This document shows positions 24,095-35,985 of a stretch of 64,000 nt of DNA, in pieces. The notes under the pieces were generated by a model, which worked only from the letters and a program-made list of their open reading frames with translations, was not told the DNA's origin and ran no database searches. Position numbers and translations under genes: made by a program. Each line of letters begins with the position of its first letter. The stretch's first letter is position 1. The stretch is taken from positions 11,688,404 through 11,752,403 of the forward strand of contig CM055105.1 of the NCBI GenBank assembly GCA_029204225.1, in the 5' to 3' direction. This DNA is from Diphasiastrum complanatum (Eukaryota > Streptophyta > Lycopodiopsida > Lycopodiales > Lycopodiaceae).

Positions 24095-26667
24095 TTATGT
24101 GTCTGACACACACACTATTTCATGAATTCCTACATCTTCTTCTGAACATTCTATCTTGCTTTTTGAAGGAAATTTGCTTGACTTATCCAGATTAGTATAC
24201 ACATTTGTGATTTGTAATGGGCTCTTATGTGGGTTCTCTGTCTCACTGAAAATCTGCTCAAGGACACTTTTCACTTCAATAGTCCGCACAATAGCCTCAG
24301 TTCTACGTTGTGATTCCCTCTCACTGCTGATTGTTGATGTAGTTCTGGGGGTGTCTCCTGCTGGAATGGCGGGGAGGCTAGGACGCCAAGGCATAACTCT
24401 CTGAGCTAGCTCTTGGGAATTGATTGATTCAGTCTTAGCTAAAACTGCAGGAACAGAAACATTTTGTGCATGTCTTACATCCTGTAACTCCATTATAATA
24501 AGCCGATTCTCTGTTTCAAAGTTTGTCTTGTTCTGAAACCTCAAATCGAATGCCTTTTGCTGTATTAGGTATTCGTAAGATTCTCCTGCTCTATCAGACA
24601 TAAAATCATCGTTCTCTGACATTCTTAGGGTGATTTGTTCAGCAATTTCAGAAGATCTGCCATAAGCGGTAGTAGTAATTTTTCTTGGCATTGGATTAGG
24701 TTTGCCGTCTTGCAGATTTTGTGAGATGGTGTCGTGGGATAGTATTCTTCCTTGGAAGCCATAATCACTTGCTTTTTGACATTTTTGACCTACAACCATA
24801 TATGTATCATCGTCTTGCCCAAGCACTTCTTGTGGTGAAAGTAAACCTCTAGAAGATGCAAATTTTGCTTTGTTGTCTCCAAAGTCCCAACACTCGTTCA
24901 TATTTCCATCATAATTCCAGGTTCCCACAAACAAATTCTGCAAGAGCAGCTCATTGTTTTCAAAATTTGACCTAGAAATTCCCACTCTTGCAAAGTCACT
25001 GCCAAGTATTTCAAACTCATCCTCCAAGTCCATTAGCTTTCGTTCCGAGTTCTTGTTTTGCATCCTCTCCTTTTCAATAAGTTCTTGAAGAAGAGTGACA
25101 TGCTCTTGTAATTCCTTCTGCTGCTTTTGATTCTTCTTGGCATCAAGAGCTTGTTCACTGGCTTTTTGCTTCTTTGCTGTCACATTTCGATTTGCCTTGT
25201 CTAGAGTCCTTTGCAAAACCTACATGGAATAGATTGATTATGTTTTAAGTTGTGAAAGCCGCACTACAGGGGAGATTGAAAGGAAACGATGCATTGAAAC
25301 TCAAACAACTCTACAAATCCGAGATATTGAAGACTTCTATGATTAGAATCTTTAGTATATCCTCTCCCTGAAGCAATCTACCTGCAGATTTGGAAATAAT
25401 AAGACAATTAAGAAGATCACAAGAGTCTCAAGTCTGTGAAGATCATCATTTGGATTACTACTCTAATTAGCTCTTAGCATTACTTGCATGCAATTCTCGA
25501 GGTGGTGATTAGCAGCCTCCAATTGGAGGGCTTTGTCCTTTACATGGCAGAGTTCTCTGTTTTCACGGCTTAGTCTATTATGCAGCACATTTATCTTGTT
25601 AACTGCTTTCTGTAATCTTGCAATTTCTGCAGCAAATGCATCTCTTTCAATTTCCACCTCCTGGTGAAAGTAAACCATTCAAATCAGGAAAAATGGCAAT
25701 TTTATAAGTGGGGTAGAGTTAGCAGCTTCACTAAGCAAGTAATAAGCTGCATATCATGAGTTTTCTTTCAAGGAGAGTATATGATATTTTACTCTGGTGT
25801 GCGTCACACGTGCATCTCTACGTAGATGGAAAATCTGCTCGTGCTGCTTCTTGCATGTAAATTGCAAGTTTTCTAGATTTTTCTTCAATCCTGTGATTCT
25901 AGCCTTTCAGAAGAATATTCATTGTTTTCTCCTTAACTACATCCTTATTAGTAGCCATTAGTTCTCTTGGTCTGGTCTAATTGCCAAATGCAAGCATCCA
26001 TCAGAAGCTTCTGTTGCACATAGATATGCCACATAAAAACGAAGATACTGAAAACAAGTTTTTTTTAAACCAAGAGCAGACTTTGTAAAAGATCTTGGGG
26101 ACTAGCACAAGTTGGAGTGCATGCCTTTAAGTTTAGAACGTAAACGTGAAGAGCAAATGGCTCGAGGGGCATCTAAATAACCCAGAATTTCCAAATCTTC
26201 AACATCCTTCTCCAATTTCCTGCTCAATCGCAAGAGTGACACTACAATCATAAACCGCTTGCTGCCAGCATCGCTACTTTGGTAAGAAAGGCACTGACCT
26301 CAAAATTAAACTTTACCATAGACAAAAATGCTCTGACATCAACATGTAATTCAAAAATTAGATTGATTGACGTGGTCTTCATGTGTAGATTTGTATCCGA
26401 AACTGCTGATATCGTTGTATGTGTGTGTAATCAAAATTCAACTTACCATACATAGACAGAAAAATGTTGTGAGATATAGTTGCCAATTTACAGTGATTGA
26501 TGTCATCTTCATTTGCGCAGATTAATATCTGAAATTTCTGGCTTGGTTGTATTTGTGTTTGTGTGTGTGTAATCTAAATTAAGCTTCGCCATAGACAGAA
26601 AATTCTCTGACTTGTAATTCCCAATTTTCAGTGATTGATGTCATTGATTAATATCTGAAACTGCTAA

Positions 26668-26740
<73 letters not shown>

Positions 26741-27182
26741 AAAGCCTGTTTTGTAGCGTAACAGTTGACACGCGCACTTTGTAACGCTTGAAAAAATGTG
26801 ACTGTTCCAATAATGCCCGTTTGAGATCGATGATCTCTTCCAGAAGCGATTGCTTGTCCCTGCTATCAAACACCAACTTCTTTGGCAGAGAAGCAGGGGC
26901 GTTCCTGCTGCTGCTGCAGCTACCGCACTTATTGCTGATCATCTTCGTGATTAACTCCCATCCATTGCACTTGTTATTATTGCTCATCTTAGCAATCAAT
27001 TCCGATCCCTGTTGAGCAAAACTATTAGCAGATAGGCACCAACTAGAGTTTGAGGGAGGCAGCCATGCTCCTGCTGCTGCAGAGAGATGAGTATAATTTT
27101 GCGATGGCGATGGGTGGTGGTGCTCCTTATTGGCATTGCAGCGGGATGGCGATCGAGGCTTGGGCTCTTGTATGCTTTCCAT
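24095..27182 (-). CDS. uncharacterised coiled-coil protein, 5 putative exons
   Basis: Putative exons on the - strand: 27182-26778 (ATG, Ser/Asn-rich, ending LLEEIIDLKRALLEQSHFF), 26293 to about 26105 (SLLRLSRKLEKDVEDLEILG), 25903-25793 (GLKKNLENLQFTCKKQHEQ), 25660-25484 (EIARLQKAVNKINVLHNRL) and 25219-24095 (374 codons then a stop). Exons 1, 3, 4 and 5 join in phase 0 with GT...AG ends. I found no phase-compatible donor for exon 2. Heptad-rich text from exon 2 to the start of exon 5 predicts a long coiled coil. The rest of exon 5 is polar and disordered-looking, ending IHEIVCVSDT. No family is recognised; a cytoskeleton- or trafficking-linked scaffold is only a guess. The last exon is intact over 1.1 kb, which argues for a live gene. 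Confidence 0.6.
26670..26738. repeat. compound microsatellite (GT)n(GA)n
   Basis: About 20 GT units followed by about 15 GA units, inside intron 1 of the coiled-coil gene. The long Ser-Leu/Thr-His frame reading through it is an artefact. Confidence 0.95.
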
Positions 27183-29207
27183 GTCGCCTCACCCTTGGCC
27201 CTCGATCAATCCTTCCCAGGAGACTTCTCTTGTGGGCGGTTAGTTAGTATTGTTGGTGTTTGTTACTTTTACTAATAATATTTTCGAGTGTATTTTGTGA
27301 AGGAAAATCAAACATGCCACCAAAAACTCCCAACATCATGATGATGATGATGCAGTGCTCTAACACAATAGATAGCATCCATTACGAGGGACTCGTAACA
27401 ATGTTCCAACTTTGCTAGGGTGAGCCCAGCCTAGTTGAGTAGGGCCTACACATTTTGATTTTTAGCTTTGTCACATTTTGATTGGCTTGGTTTGCTAAAC
27501 AATGAGGTGCGAGTACATAAGCATTTTATGGGGCACATCTACTTTCATTATAAGCTTTTAGGACACATCCACTTTCATCATATGTGATTTTCTTTTCTTT
27601 TTTAGATACATGTTTACATCTCTACATATTAAAAATGATTGAGAAGACTTCAAAAATGAATTGGTATTCTAGACATATACCAAAGCTTAATTATCACTAA
27701 GCTACTTTTTGGTCCTTATGGCCAACTTATATCCTTATTTGAACACTTTTGGGGAGATACATTTTCAATCTACTAAGGTCAATAGATCCTTTTAGGCTCA
27801 AAAGGTTTGGATAGATAACTGACATTAAAGGAGTTTCTAATTTTTAGAAGACCCTATAAGGAGCCAGATATAATAAAAATATTTTTTTTAAATCATAAAT
27901 GCCACAAAAAATAAAAAATAAAGGGTGTGGGATAGGGGATGGTGAAATTCTTTTTATCATCAATAATGTTTTAAATTTGGAAAAAAATAATTGATCTTTG
28001 CTAAAAAGAGAGAGAGGGGGAGAATTTTTTTAAGAAGAGAGAAAGAGAGAGGGAAGAACGGGGGGGGGGGGATGTTTCGGGCTTGTGTTGGGGACCCTTT
28101 CTGTGCCTCCCTAATCGGTCGGATCTAGAGGGCAAATAAGGGGTTTTGGATCTCCAACCGAGTGAGTAGTCTTGTATAGTATCGGGCTTCGATCCAATGG
28201 GGAGAGGGTAAACGACGAGATAGGAGTGGAAATCTAGGCTTTCTAAGTTTGTCAATCTTAGCTTAGGATTTGATCGTGGAATAGCCTAGATTTGGGCGTT
28301 GTTCATCTTTGATGCTTCTTTTTAGTCTTTTTCTAGGTTTGGTTTATTCGTGCTTATCTAGGCATGCTTATCTAGGCATCCTTGGCTCTAGATCTTCTCC
28401 TCAAGAGGTTGATTATAAAGACCCTCGAGGATTGCCCCTAAGATGAGGATAGGAGAACACAATAGAAGAGACTATGGAGCCAAACCGCCCAACCAATCCT
28501 AGATCAAAATTGGATCTAGCCCCCAAGCCATGCCATGTGAAGCAAGAGGAGAAGAGAGAAACTGGTAACCTAAACCCAATATGTCGACGGGAGAATCCCT
28601 ACCTCATTATATAGAGAGTAGAGTCCTGTGCATGAAACCATGCAATCTCCATGCAGGTCAACTATAAATAGATCACATCTCTTCATGCAATCCTCCTGCC
28701 TATATCCGTCACACAGACATGCAATACTCCATATGTCTCAATTAGAGTGTCTGGGTCCTCTCAAGGTAATTAGTCACAAACAGGCCTTGACATGGAATTA
28801 AATCATGGCGTGACCAATAATCTCAAGTACTGGAAGGCCGGTCTACCATATTAGAAATATTCCAGGTCCTTAACTGAATATGGCCATAACATTGATCTTC
28901 TCAAGGGAGGTGAACAATGAAAGAAAATCAGAACTGAGATCATTCAGGTTGCTCAGATAGTAATGATGCAAATGCCATGTCTTGGTAACCTACGCTTCCT
29001 GGCGACTGTAAACTCAATATTTGTTTTTCAATTTGATAACGAAAGCACACGAAGACATTCTAATTCTACATTCTATTTCTCCATCTGATCTATTGTCCCA
29101 GCCTTCATCTAATAGTTCAGATAATAAACTATTTGATAAATTTTTGCATACAAACATCTTTGGAGTTTTGTGTATATTGACACTTGAAAACTCACCAATT
29201 GGCAACT
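27183..29207. other. upstream flank of the coiled-coil gene, no gene seen
   Basis: AT-rich DNA. It holds a run of ten G at about 28062-28071 and a direct duplication of TGCTTATCTAGGCA near 28351-28378. The block 28080-28700 has a more even base composition and could be part of a retroelement LTR, but I see no termini. Confidence 0.35.
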
Positions 29208-29400
29208 AGCTATTCACCTCAATAGAATGGCATAGTAGAGAGAAATGGAGGCAACTAGATCAATTTTTAATTTGGCAAAATTGCCAACAAGATTTGGATA
29301 GAAGCTGTATCAATGGCTTGTCATTTACAAAATTATGCAAGCCTCAAATCAATCCATAAAAAGACTCCACACAAAACATAGATAGGTCAAATCACTACTT
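29208..29400 (+). pseudogene. Ty1/copia integrase scrap
   Basis: Reads SYSPQ, a stop, NGIVERNGG, then with further stops IWIEAVSMACHLQNYASLKS and KKTPH. These correspond to the copia integrase SPQQNGVVER block with the catalytic Glu, and the following EAV..A.YL.NR...TP block. It is isolated; no other copia part lies nearby. Confidence 0.55.
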
Positions 29401-30317
29401 CAATGATTTTTCTAGCATTCACGAAGGATCTGGATCCAGATGAAATGAAAGGAATAATGTCATTTATTGATTATTTGCGGTTCATGAGCCAAAAGTTTTC
29501 AGAATACAAGGATTACAATGATGAATATGGGTTGAAACCACAAAATCTGTCGAATATATTTCCAAACAAAAGATGTTGTCAGGATCAATGTATAGCCAAT
29601 AAGCTTTTTGGCCACAATCCTTGCCAACCACTTTCAACTGGTTGAATTCATCCCATGCAGAGAAGTTGTGTTGGACAAGTTTGTTGCAATATGGCCTCCA
29701 GATGAAGATGATGTGGAGGGTTCCATACCTATTTGGTTTTTGAGTTGCATTCAACATTTGGATCAAACAACAAACTAAGCCTGAGATACTTTTCATTCTT
29801 AAATTACTTTGCATTTTATATTTTATTGCATTACTTCATGTCCATTATGAATGACAATCCTTTATTGCATTGCTTTGTGCACATCATAAATTTCACTTAG
29901 ATTTCTATATATGATATTGATTGTTGTTTTAAAATCCGACATTGCACATGGTTTTAATTTCTTAGTTGGTTATTACATCAATCCACATCTCTAAATTTGA
30001 CATTGCAATTTTTGAAAAAAGAACATTGCACATATAAAAGCAATGGCAATATAGCACGATCATTTGCAATAATAATATTTTCATAATATGAATCAATGTA
30101 TTGCAAAATTGGTGCTTTAATGTTGCACGAGTCTTTGTAGATCTAACATCAAGTAAAATAAATAAACCTAATCTATCTGTCGTCATCATGACGTCCAGTC
30201 TGCATGAACACAAGCAAACAAACTACATTAATATTTAATGCTTGATCGTATTAAATTAACTTAAATTGACGTTAGAATACAAGCCACATTAGTATGAATA
30301 CAATAACTAGTACTTAC
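29401..30317. other. no gene recognised
   Basis: An 80-codon + frame starts at 29403 (IFLAFTKDLDPDEMKGIMSF) and a 110-codon - frame overlaps it. Neither shows a known domain. Confidence 0.3.
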
Positions 30318-30960
30318 ATTTGGAGGATGACCCTCGCTCTTTAGTTTGTCGACTAATGCGTCGTACGATTCCCTGTAGGCATATTCGTATTCCTCCTTAG
30401 TTGGCAGACGTCCATAGTCCGCCACCTATTCATGCATTCAATTTAAGCTGAAATTAATTTAGGGCTACGTTGAAGCAGCTAGTCATAATGCATATTAAAA
30501 AATAAAAGCATATGAATTGCCTATCCCATGCATCCTAGCGGTTGCAGCATCTTTCTGAATCTTGTATTTATCTGGTGTTCGTTCATTCCCTTTTACATGG
30601 TTCCAATCATTTCTTGAACACCAGGAGGGCTTGGATTGCCCGTCCCTATAAGCTCGTCGTGCCATATCACAACGATGCCTAATCCATAAGCTCATATGCT
30701 TATAAATTTCCTTCTCCTCGATTTTCTCTTCTTGTTGGAATTCATCATGAAGGGTACCAATGGCCTGTCGTGTATTGGCGGCAGGTTGTTCGGACCAATT
30801 ACTAAATAATCTATCACCAAAATGGTGTTAGCATAAAGAATAGAGTCGGTCCAAAACCACCCTCCCTTTTCTATTGGCAATTATATTGCCTTGAGGATCC
30901 ACGTAAGTATGAAAATTGTCAACTAGCTTTGTTGGTTCTATTTGGCAATTTGGAGGCCAA
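30318..30960 (-). pseudogene. possible En/Spm-type plant transposase fragment (Transposase_24-like)
   Basis: Two pieces on the - strand: about 30960-30495 (IGTLHDEFQQEEKIEEKEIY, KHMSLWIRHRCDMARRAY, DWNHVKG, RTPDKYKIQKDAATARMHGI) and a clean exon 30425-30318 with AG/GT borders (VADYGRLPTKEEYEYAYRES, YDALVDKLKSEG). The W..HV, K...K..A..R..H..G and E.Y..A order resembles plant En/Spm accessory transposase domains. The match is by pattern memory and modest. Stops separate parts of the first piece. Confidence 0.35.
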
Positions 30961-32316
30961 ACTTAGATTTCAACTTATACATTCAATTTTTTACGTCAAT
31001 AAGGCCTAAAAATAGTGTCCTTACTATTTTGAGAAAGTAGGTGAAGTGATAGGTCGGATCTGGACCTATTTCTATTGGTTAATTGAGATACATTGAATCT
31101 AGTCAAGTAAACTAGGTTTTTTGGTAAGTACTTGGAAACCACCAATTAGGAAAATATTTGTCAAGTGGCCAAAAATCGATGTACCATTACTGTATATGCA
31201 TTGTCAAACCATGGTTAACAGAGATAACCAGAGTTAATTTGTGGCGCCAAATAGATCAGTGTTTCAAATTTTTGCCAACACTTTTTCTCAGATTCATGGC
31301 TTTTTGTCTACGCAAATTTTCAGATTCATAGTTCATTGTTTCATATTTTTGCATGCAAATTACGAATGGCGCCATCAAGGAAGCCATGCTCCTCAATCGA
31401 CTCTGTGCTTCTATTCAACAAGACAGATGATAATGGATTATGGGTGCCAAGAAAATATTAAAAAAAACTCTTGGGTTTTGATGCATCCATCATCAAGAGG
31501 AGCATTCCGAAAAAGGAAAAGGTCAAAACTATCAATTCGATCTTATTGGAAGGCCAAAATTTTGGATTTCAGAACATCATCAGGAGGAAAATCTATTTTT
31601 GAAATTCTAGTCCAACATGTATATATGCATTCAGAGATAAATGTGCAAGGATTCAACTGTTAGGATCATAAAAAAAACAACTGTGAGTATTGATATTTTT
31701 GATACGTTGATTTTTGTCATTCATAAATATCTAATAGTAAACCTGCCAATCTGATCATTTTTCTCTTGCAAATTTATATTCATCCAACATAAATGAATGA
31801 GAGTCGAGTGGATCTTTAGCAGGTGTGTTAGATGTTATTCACACTGATATTGGACAGCTGCAATATCGAGGTAGAACTGCAAAAGATCTAGCTGATGGTG
31901 GAATTTCTTTTTATGATTCCGCCCCCAGATTCTGTAGTCCTCCTTGTTTGTTGGTGTCAGCCTTCAAAAGAAAGGTTCCTTCTCAAGGGCCCTGGTGTGG
32001 AGGCATTTTCTGGGATATATCTCAGATTTAAGTCCCTGCTCCATACTCCATTATTCAGGTCTCAAAATAAAGACATGATTCAATATCACGACCTAGTGGC
32101 ACTCGACAAGCATATCTACAAAGCTAAGCTTGACATAATGTTTACCAAGTTACATAATGATTTCAAGTCTGTGTTCAGTCTGCTTTTATTTTTTTCCTTT
32201 TGTTAAATATTTCTGACAATTCAGACTCTGTGCCCTCCACTTCTGAAGCAACTTCTTCTAGTGGTACAAAGTCTGAAAAATCAAAGATTGTAGATATAGA
32301 TACTTTTTTTTATTGA
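30961..32316. other. no gene recognised
   Basis: A 140-codon + frame at 31241-31663 and shorter frames at 31825-32206 show no domain. Part of this stretch may belong to the 5' half of the + strand unit at 32317-33339. Confidence 0.3.
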
Positions 32317-33339
32317 CACGAGTGTTCATTTAGATGATTGTTTTGATTTTGATCATGCTCGAAATAGGGCTACTTTTATAGGCCCTAGGACACCCACTAC
32401 CCTTTCTCCTTCTGATAAATCTTTGATCACTTTGCCTACTTATATTATAGATAATGATTCCTTTTTGACAATATCGGATATATCAGATCTTTTTTACTTC
32501 ACTGAGCTGAGACTCTTTGCATTTTGAGCAAAGAGCTTGATGAATTTTCGGATGTAATTGATTTTGATGCTGATGATCTTCTCCCCGGTGTTGACAATGT
32601 ACATAATGATAAGTTTAATTTATGGAAAGATTGCTTGAAAATGGCTGTGGAGGAAATGCGCAACAAAGAAGATGATCTACCTTCTGAGGAGGAGTTTCTT
32701 AAAATCCAAAGTCAACTTGGTTTTCCACAGCCAACTGTCTATTCACCAACAATATTGACATCGAAAGGTGGACATAATATTGATGGAGAGACACTAAACA
32801 GAGAAGACAAACCGAATGCGTAAGTTTTTGTCTCTTATCAAGTACTAGCAGATTTGTTATGTCAGATTATATACTGGAGCTTACTTTGTTTTTTATCATT
32901 TCAGGAAACAATTTTCCTTGATGATTTTGCAATTCGTCGAGGAGGGCAAAGATCTTCTGCGAGAGAATTTTCAAGAGATCATGCACTCGGGCACTATCTA
33001 AAGTCCTTCAAGAATAATGAGATAAGTGTTGTCCATTCAAAGTTTCATCAACATGGTGAAACTATGATTATGGCAATCAAGGCACTGTCTCATTTTCTTG
33101 GAGGACAATTTTAATAAGGTGCATAAAATAATTTTTGTAGAGAAAACTATTGCGTTAAAATTTTAGGATATGGACCAGTGAATTCCATGCTCAGATCATC
33201 TCATTTTGCAGTGTATATTGCTTACGTTGATCTGAGTAAGCATGAAAATTATGAGCTTTTGGATCCATACAAAAGAAGAAAATTGTTGCATGATTCTAAG
33301 TTGCAACTTTCATTGGAGAAAATATCGGAAGCAGATTAG
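32317..33339 (+). CDS. hypothetical acidic protein, split frames, convergent with the RAG1-like gene
   Basis: Three open stretches lie in order: 32317-32529 (DTSVHLDDCFDFDHARNRAT, then ISDISDLFYFTE), 32524-32820 (LDEFSDVIDFDADDLLPGVD, MAVEEMRNKEDDLPSEEEF) with a good donor GTAAGT at 32820, and a final exon from acceptor TTTTGCAG (33211) to TAG at 33337-33339 (AYVDLSKHENYELLDPYKRR). A middle exon after the acceptor near 32905 is open in two frames and not resolved. The text is acidic and protein-like, but I recognise no domain and specifically no kelch repeats or PHD finger. It ends inside the 3' end of the RAG1-like frame on the other strand, so the two units are tail-to-tail. It could be a host gene or the partner ORF of the element. 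Confidence 0.35.
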
Positions 33340-35336
33340 ATACTGCTGAATTGTACTTCGTAAACTGGCTTGTGTAAATTTGCATGATTTTTGAAATTTT
33401 TTATAATCCGTCGATTTTGTATTATGACAAATTTGGATTCTTCTGTAAAACCATTGGAAAAGTTGCAGTATATAGCTGTTTTTTGTGCTAGTCTCGCCAT
33501 GTTGTGTACTTTTATGAAATGCCGCTCTTGCTTGCCACTGAGATTTTTCCATTCCTTGCGATGACCATATGCTAAGACTTCCACTATTTCTTGCAAAGAA
33601 TATCGAATGATATCGTAATATGTGCTGCATGTCATAAAAACATAATCTAAATCAGTACCAAAAGTATCTAATTTAATTGCATATATTTGTCTATCATAGT
33701 GTAAAATCAAAATCTTACCATATAATGTGTTATATGATCAACACCCCATGCACTCTGAACTGCATCCACAAATTCATTGGTTGTTTTCTGTATCATTTGA
33801 ACATCAGTATTTGAAAATTTATCTTTTCTCAAGTATTTCATCATGTTGTCTAACTTTTTCCAAACTTCTACTTTGTGTATATGAGTAGAACTTTCTTCTT
33901 CGAAATCTTGAGTTGCTGCAATAATTTCTTTCCAAACCGTGTATTGAACCTTAGATTGTTTGCCAGAATAATTTGATAAAAATCTTCGAGCTTTAGATCC
34001 TCCAATGCTCGGCTTGCATGGAATATTTCCTTTTTTACCTGATAACTTGTCATCTTTTTTTTATTTTAACGTGGCCTTTATGTAAGCCTGCTTCGGACAA
34101 CACATCCTCTAATTTGGAAATAGCTTCCTTTGTAGAGGCCTCTGGCTCGAAATTCCATGCAAACAAGATGTGAAGATATATTATTTTTTCTATAATACGC
34201 ACCTCCGCATGCAATGTACAAATATGAACATTTCGTAGAGGAGTCGGTAGTACGGGTTTCCAATTAGGATCTTCTCGATCTCTTGATATTCCTGTACTCC
34301 TTGTCATGTCTTTTGTTGTTTTCATGCAGTACAAACAAGGGTGTTTAGAGTTAGCGCCATGAGATACATTGAACATACATTTTAATGTCTTCAGATCTCC
34401 TGCTAAATGCCATTCAATGTTGAAAGTGCCAATTCCAGGAATATTGAGTGGAACTCCCTCCATGTGATTTTTTATGGTGGCAGGATATGATGTTCTATTA
34501 AATATCCATGAGAGAATGTTATGTCTTCTTTCAGCACCTATAAGAGAATACAAAAACATGATTAGCCTCATAATATTAACACAAAGAAGATTTTAGATAT
34601 GAAATCCATATTCAAATGATTATCCCTATTTATTATGCAAAGAAACTGCTATACCTGAAATGCTGCCAACCACCAACTATCATTTTCTGATTGAACACTG
34701 AAATTGAGACCTTCTGAGTCTGAAAGTGCTCCATTCATGATCGTGAGACCGACTCTTTCCATTTTTTGTCCTTTTATAATTTCAAACTCATCTAACTTGA
34801 GAACAACTATCAACTTGTTATTGACATTCTCATTTGTAATACTGTAAAAATTTATGATGAATGTTAATAACTGATTAATGTCAATAAATAAATTGTTGGA
34901 ATTGTTATATGCTAGACTTTCTCCTTTCGAGCAGTACACTTCATTGATATGAGATGGATTACCAACTATTGTCTGCATACCATGGTTTAACATGTCTCTT
35001 TTTTTTTTAAGATGAAATGGTCGTGGGATTGGAAACTTTTTAATATTTACTTGTGCAAATGCCTCATTTATCATCTTAAACGTTGTTGCATATGCTTCCC
35101 TATTGATGCTAGAAAAGTCACATGCCCCCTAAAACAATGTAGTGTCTAATATTTTTCCAACTTCATTCATAATGCTATCAGTAACTGAAGCCTTAATCTT
35201 TTTCATTTTGTTATTATTTAACATTGATTTCATAGATTTAGAAGTCAAGATAGAGCCTAGTGAGTTTCCAATTGAAATGTCATTGGCCAAATGGTCTTCA
35301 ACACAGTAGGCACTTGGATTTTATGATTCAATGTGT
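33310..35336 (-). pseudogene. RAG1/Transib-like DDE transposase, nearly complete core
   Basis: On the - strand the pieces are 35336-34655, about 34540-33723 and about 33627-33310. The first Asp is in VLKLDEFEII (codon 34790-34792), followed by ERVGLTIM. The second Asp is in WHLAGDLK (34395-34397), and CLYC follows 20 residues later (34335-34337 and 34326-34328). HILRYH gives the two His (33622-33624, 33607-33609). Glu in GSLSIWSSQGME (33547-33549) is exactly 20 residues past the second His. RAG1 has D600, D708, C727, C730, H937, H942 and E962, so the layout is the same. Damage: a TAG in frame near 35128, a one-base slip in an A8/T8 run at 34055-34062, and an unclear first splice. Zinc-insertion DDE transposases of other superfamilies are the main alternative. 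Confidence 0.7.
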
Positions 35337-35985
35337 ATTTTTCATTATTTTACCTAGAAGTGAGATTTTCTACATTGTTGATGTTGTTTGATTTGCACCC
35401 AATTTAGCCAAAGATCATGGATTCATTTATGTCATCATTGGATCTGATTTTTCACATGCTATCATAGCAAGTTACAAGCTGAAATTGGAGGTAGTGCCAA
35501 ATTTATTGCTAAATTTGAGCACGCCACTAATTCTAGTGAGAGATTGAGTGTTGTCTTGATCAAATCTAGTAACTTCATGTGTAGAAAGTGGATATTTGTG
35601 ATCATTAGCATGTTTTAGGTCAAATACTTGTGGTTGGATCATTGATACACAAGTTCCATTTGTTGGTGAATAGATCATTCTTCTAGAATCTAGATCAATA
35701 AGTCTAGTTTTGCATATAGCTTTTGATTCTTTCAATAGTATGGATGTTTGTGAACTCTTAAAGTTTGAAAAGGATCTCTTGTGGCAAAGGTTTTTGATCT
35801 TTTCGAGAGTGTTTTCGAGATCTTTTAGGTTCAAGATTCATTCTATTGTGGTGTGATCATTTGTTGATCAAGGTTTATCAATTCTATGTGTTGTCGACTA
35901 GTTATGAGATTAAGAGAGACATTTGTGATTTCATTTGTTGAAGATTCAAGTGAGTGCTAAGTGCATTTGAATAGCTTGAAGAAGT
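35337..35985. other. no clear gene; possibly LTR or leader of the following copia
   Basis: A 120-codon - frame (35834-35472) is present but unassigned. The sequence just before 35986 reads like the leader of the copia gag that follows, though LTR ends could not be set. Confidence 0.3.

Noticed and set aside
26648-26869. Frame with a Ser-Leu then Thr-His repeat
   Set aside because: Read-through of the (GT)n(GA)n microsatellite in intron 1. The real exon ends at 26778.
32317-33339. RAG2 identity for the convergent ORF
   Set aside because: No kelch repeats and no PHD-type Cys/His pattern are visible. Only the layout is suggestive.
35472-35834. 120-codon minus frame as a copia protease
   Set aside because: A weak DSxxxM-like resemblance only. 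No flanking copia landmarks in that frame.
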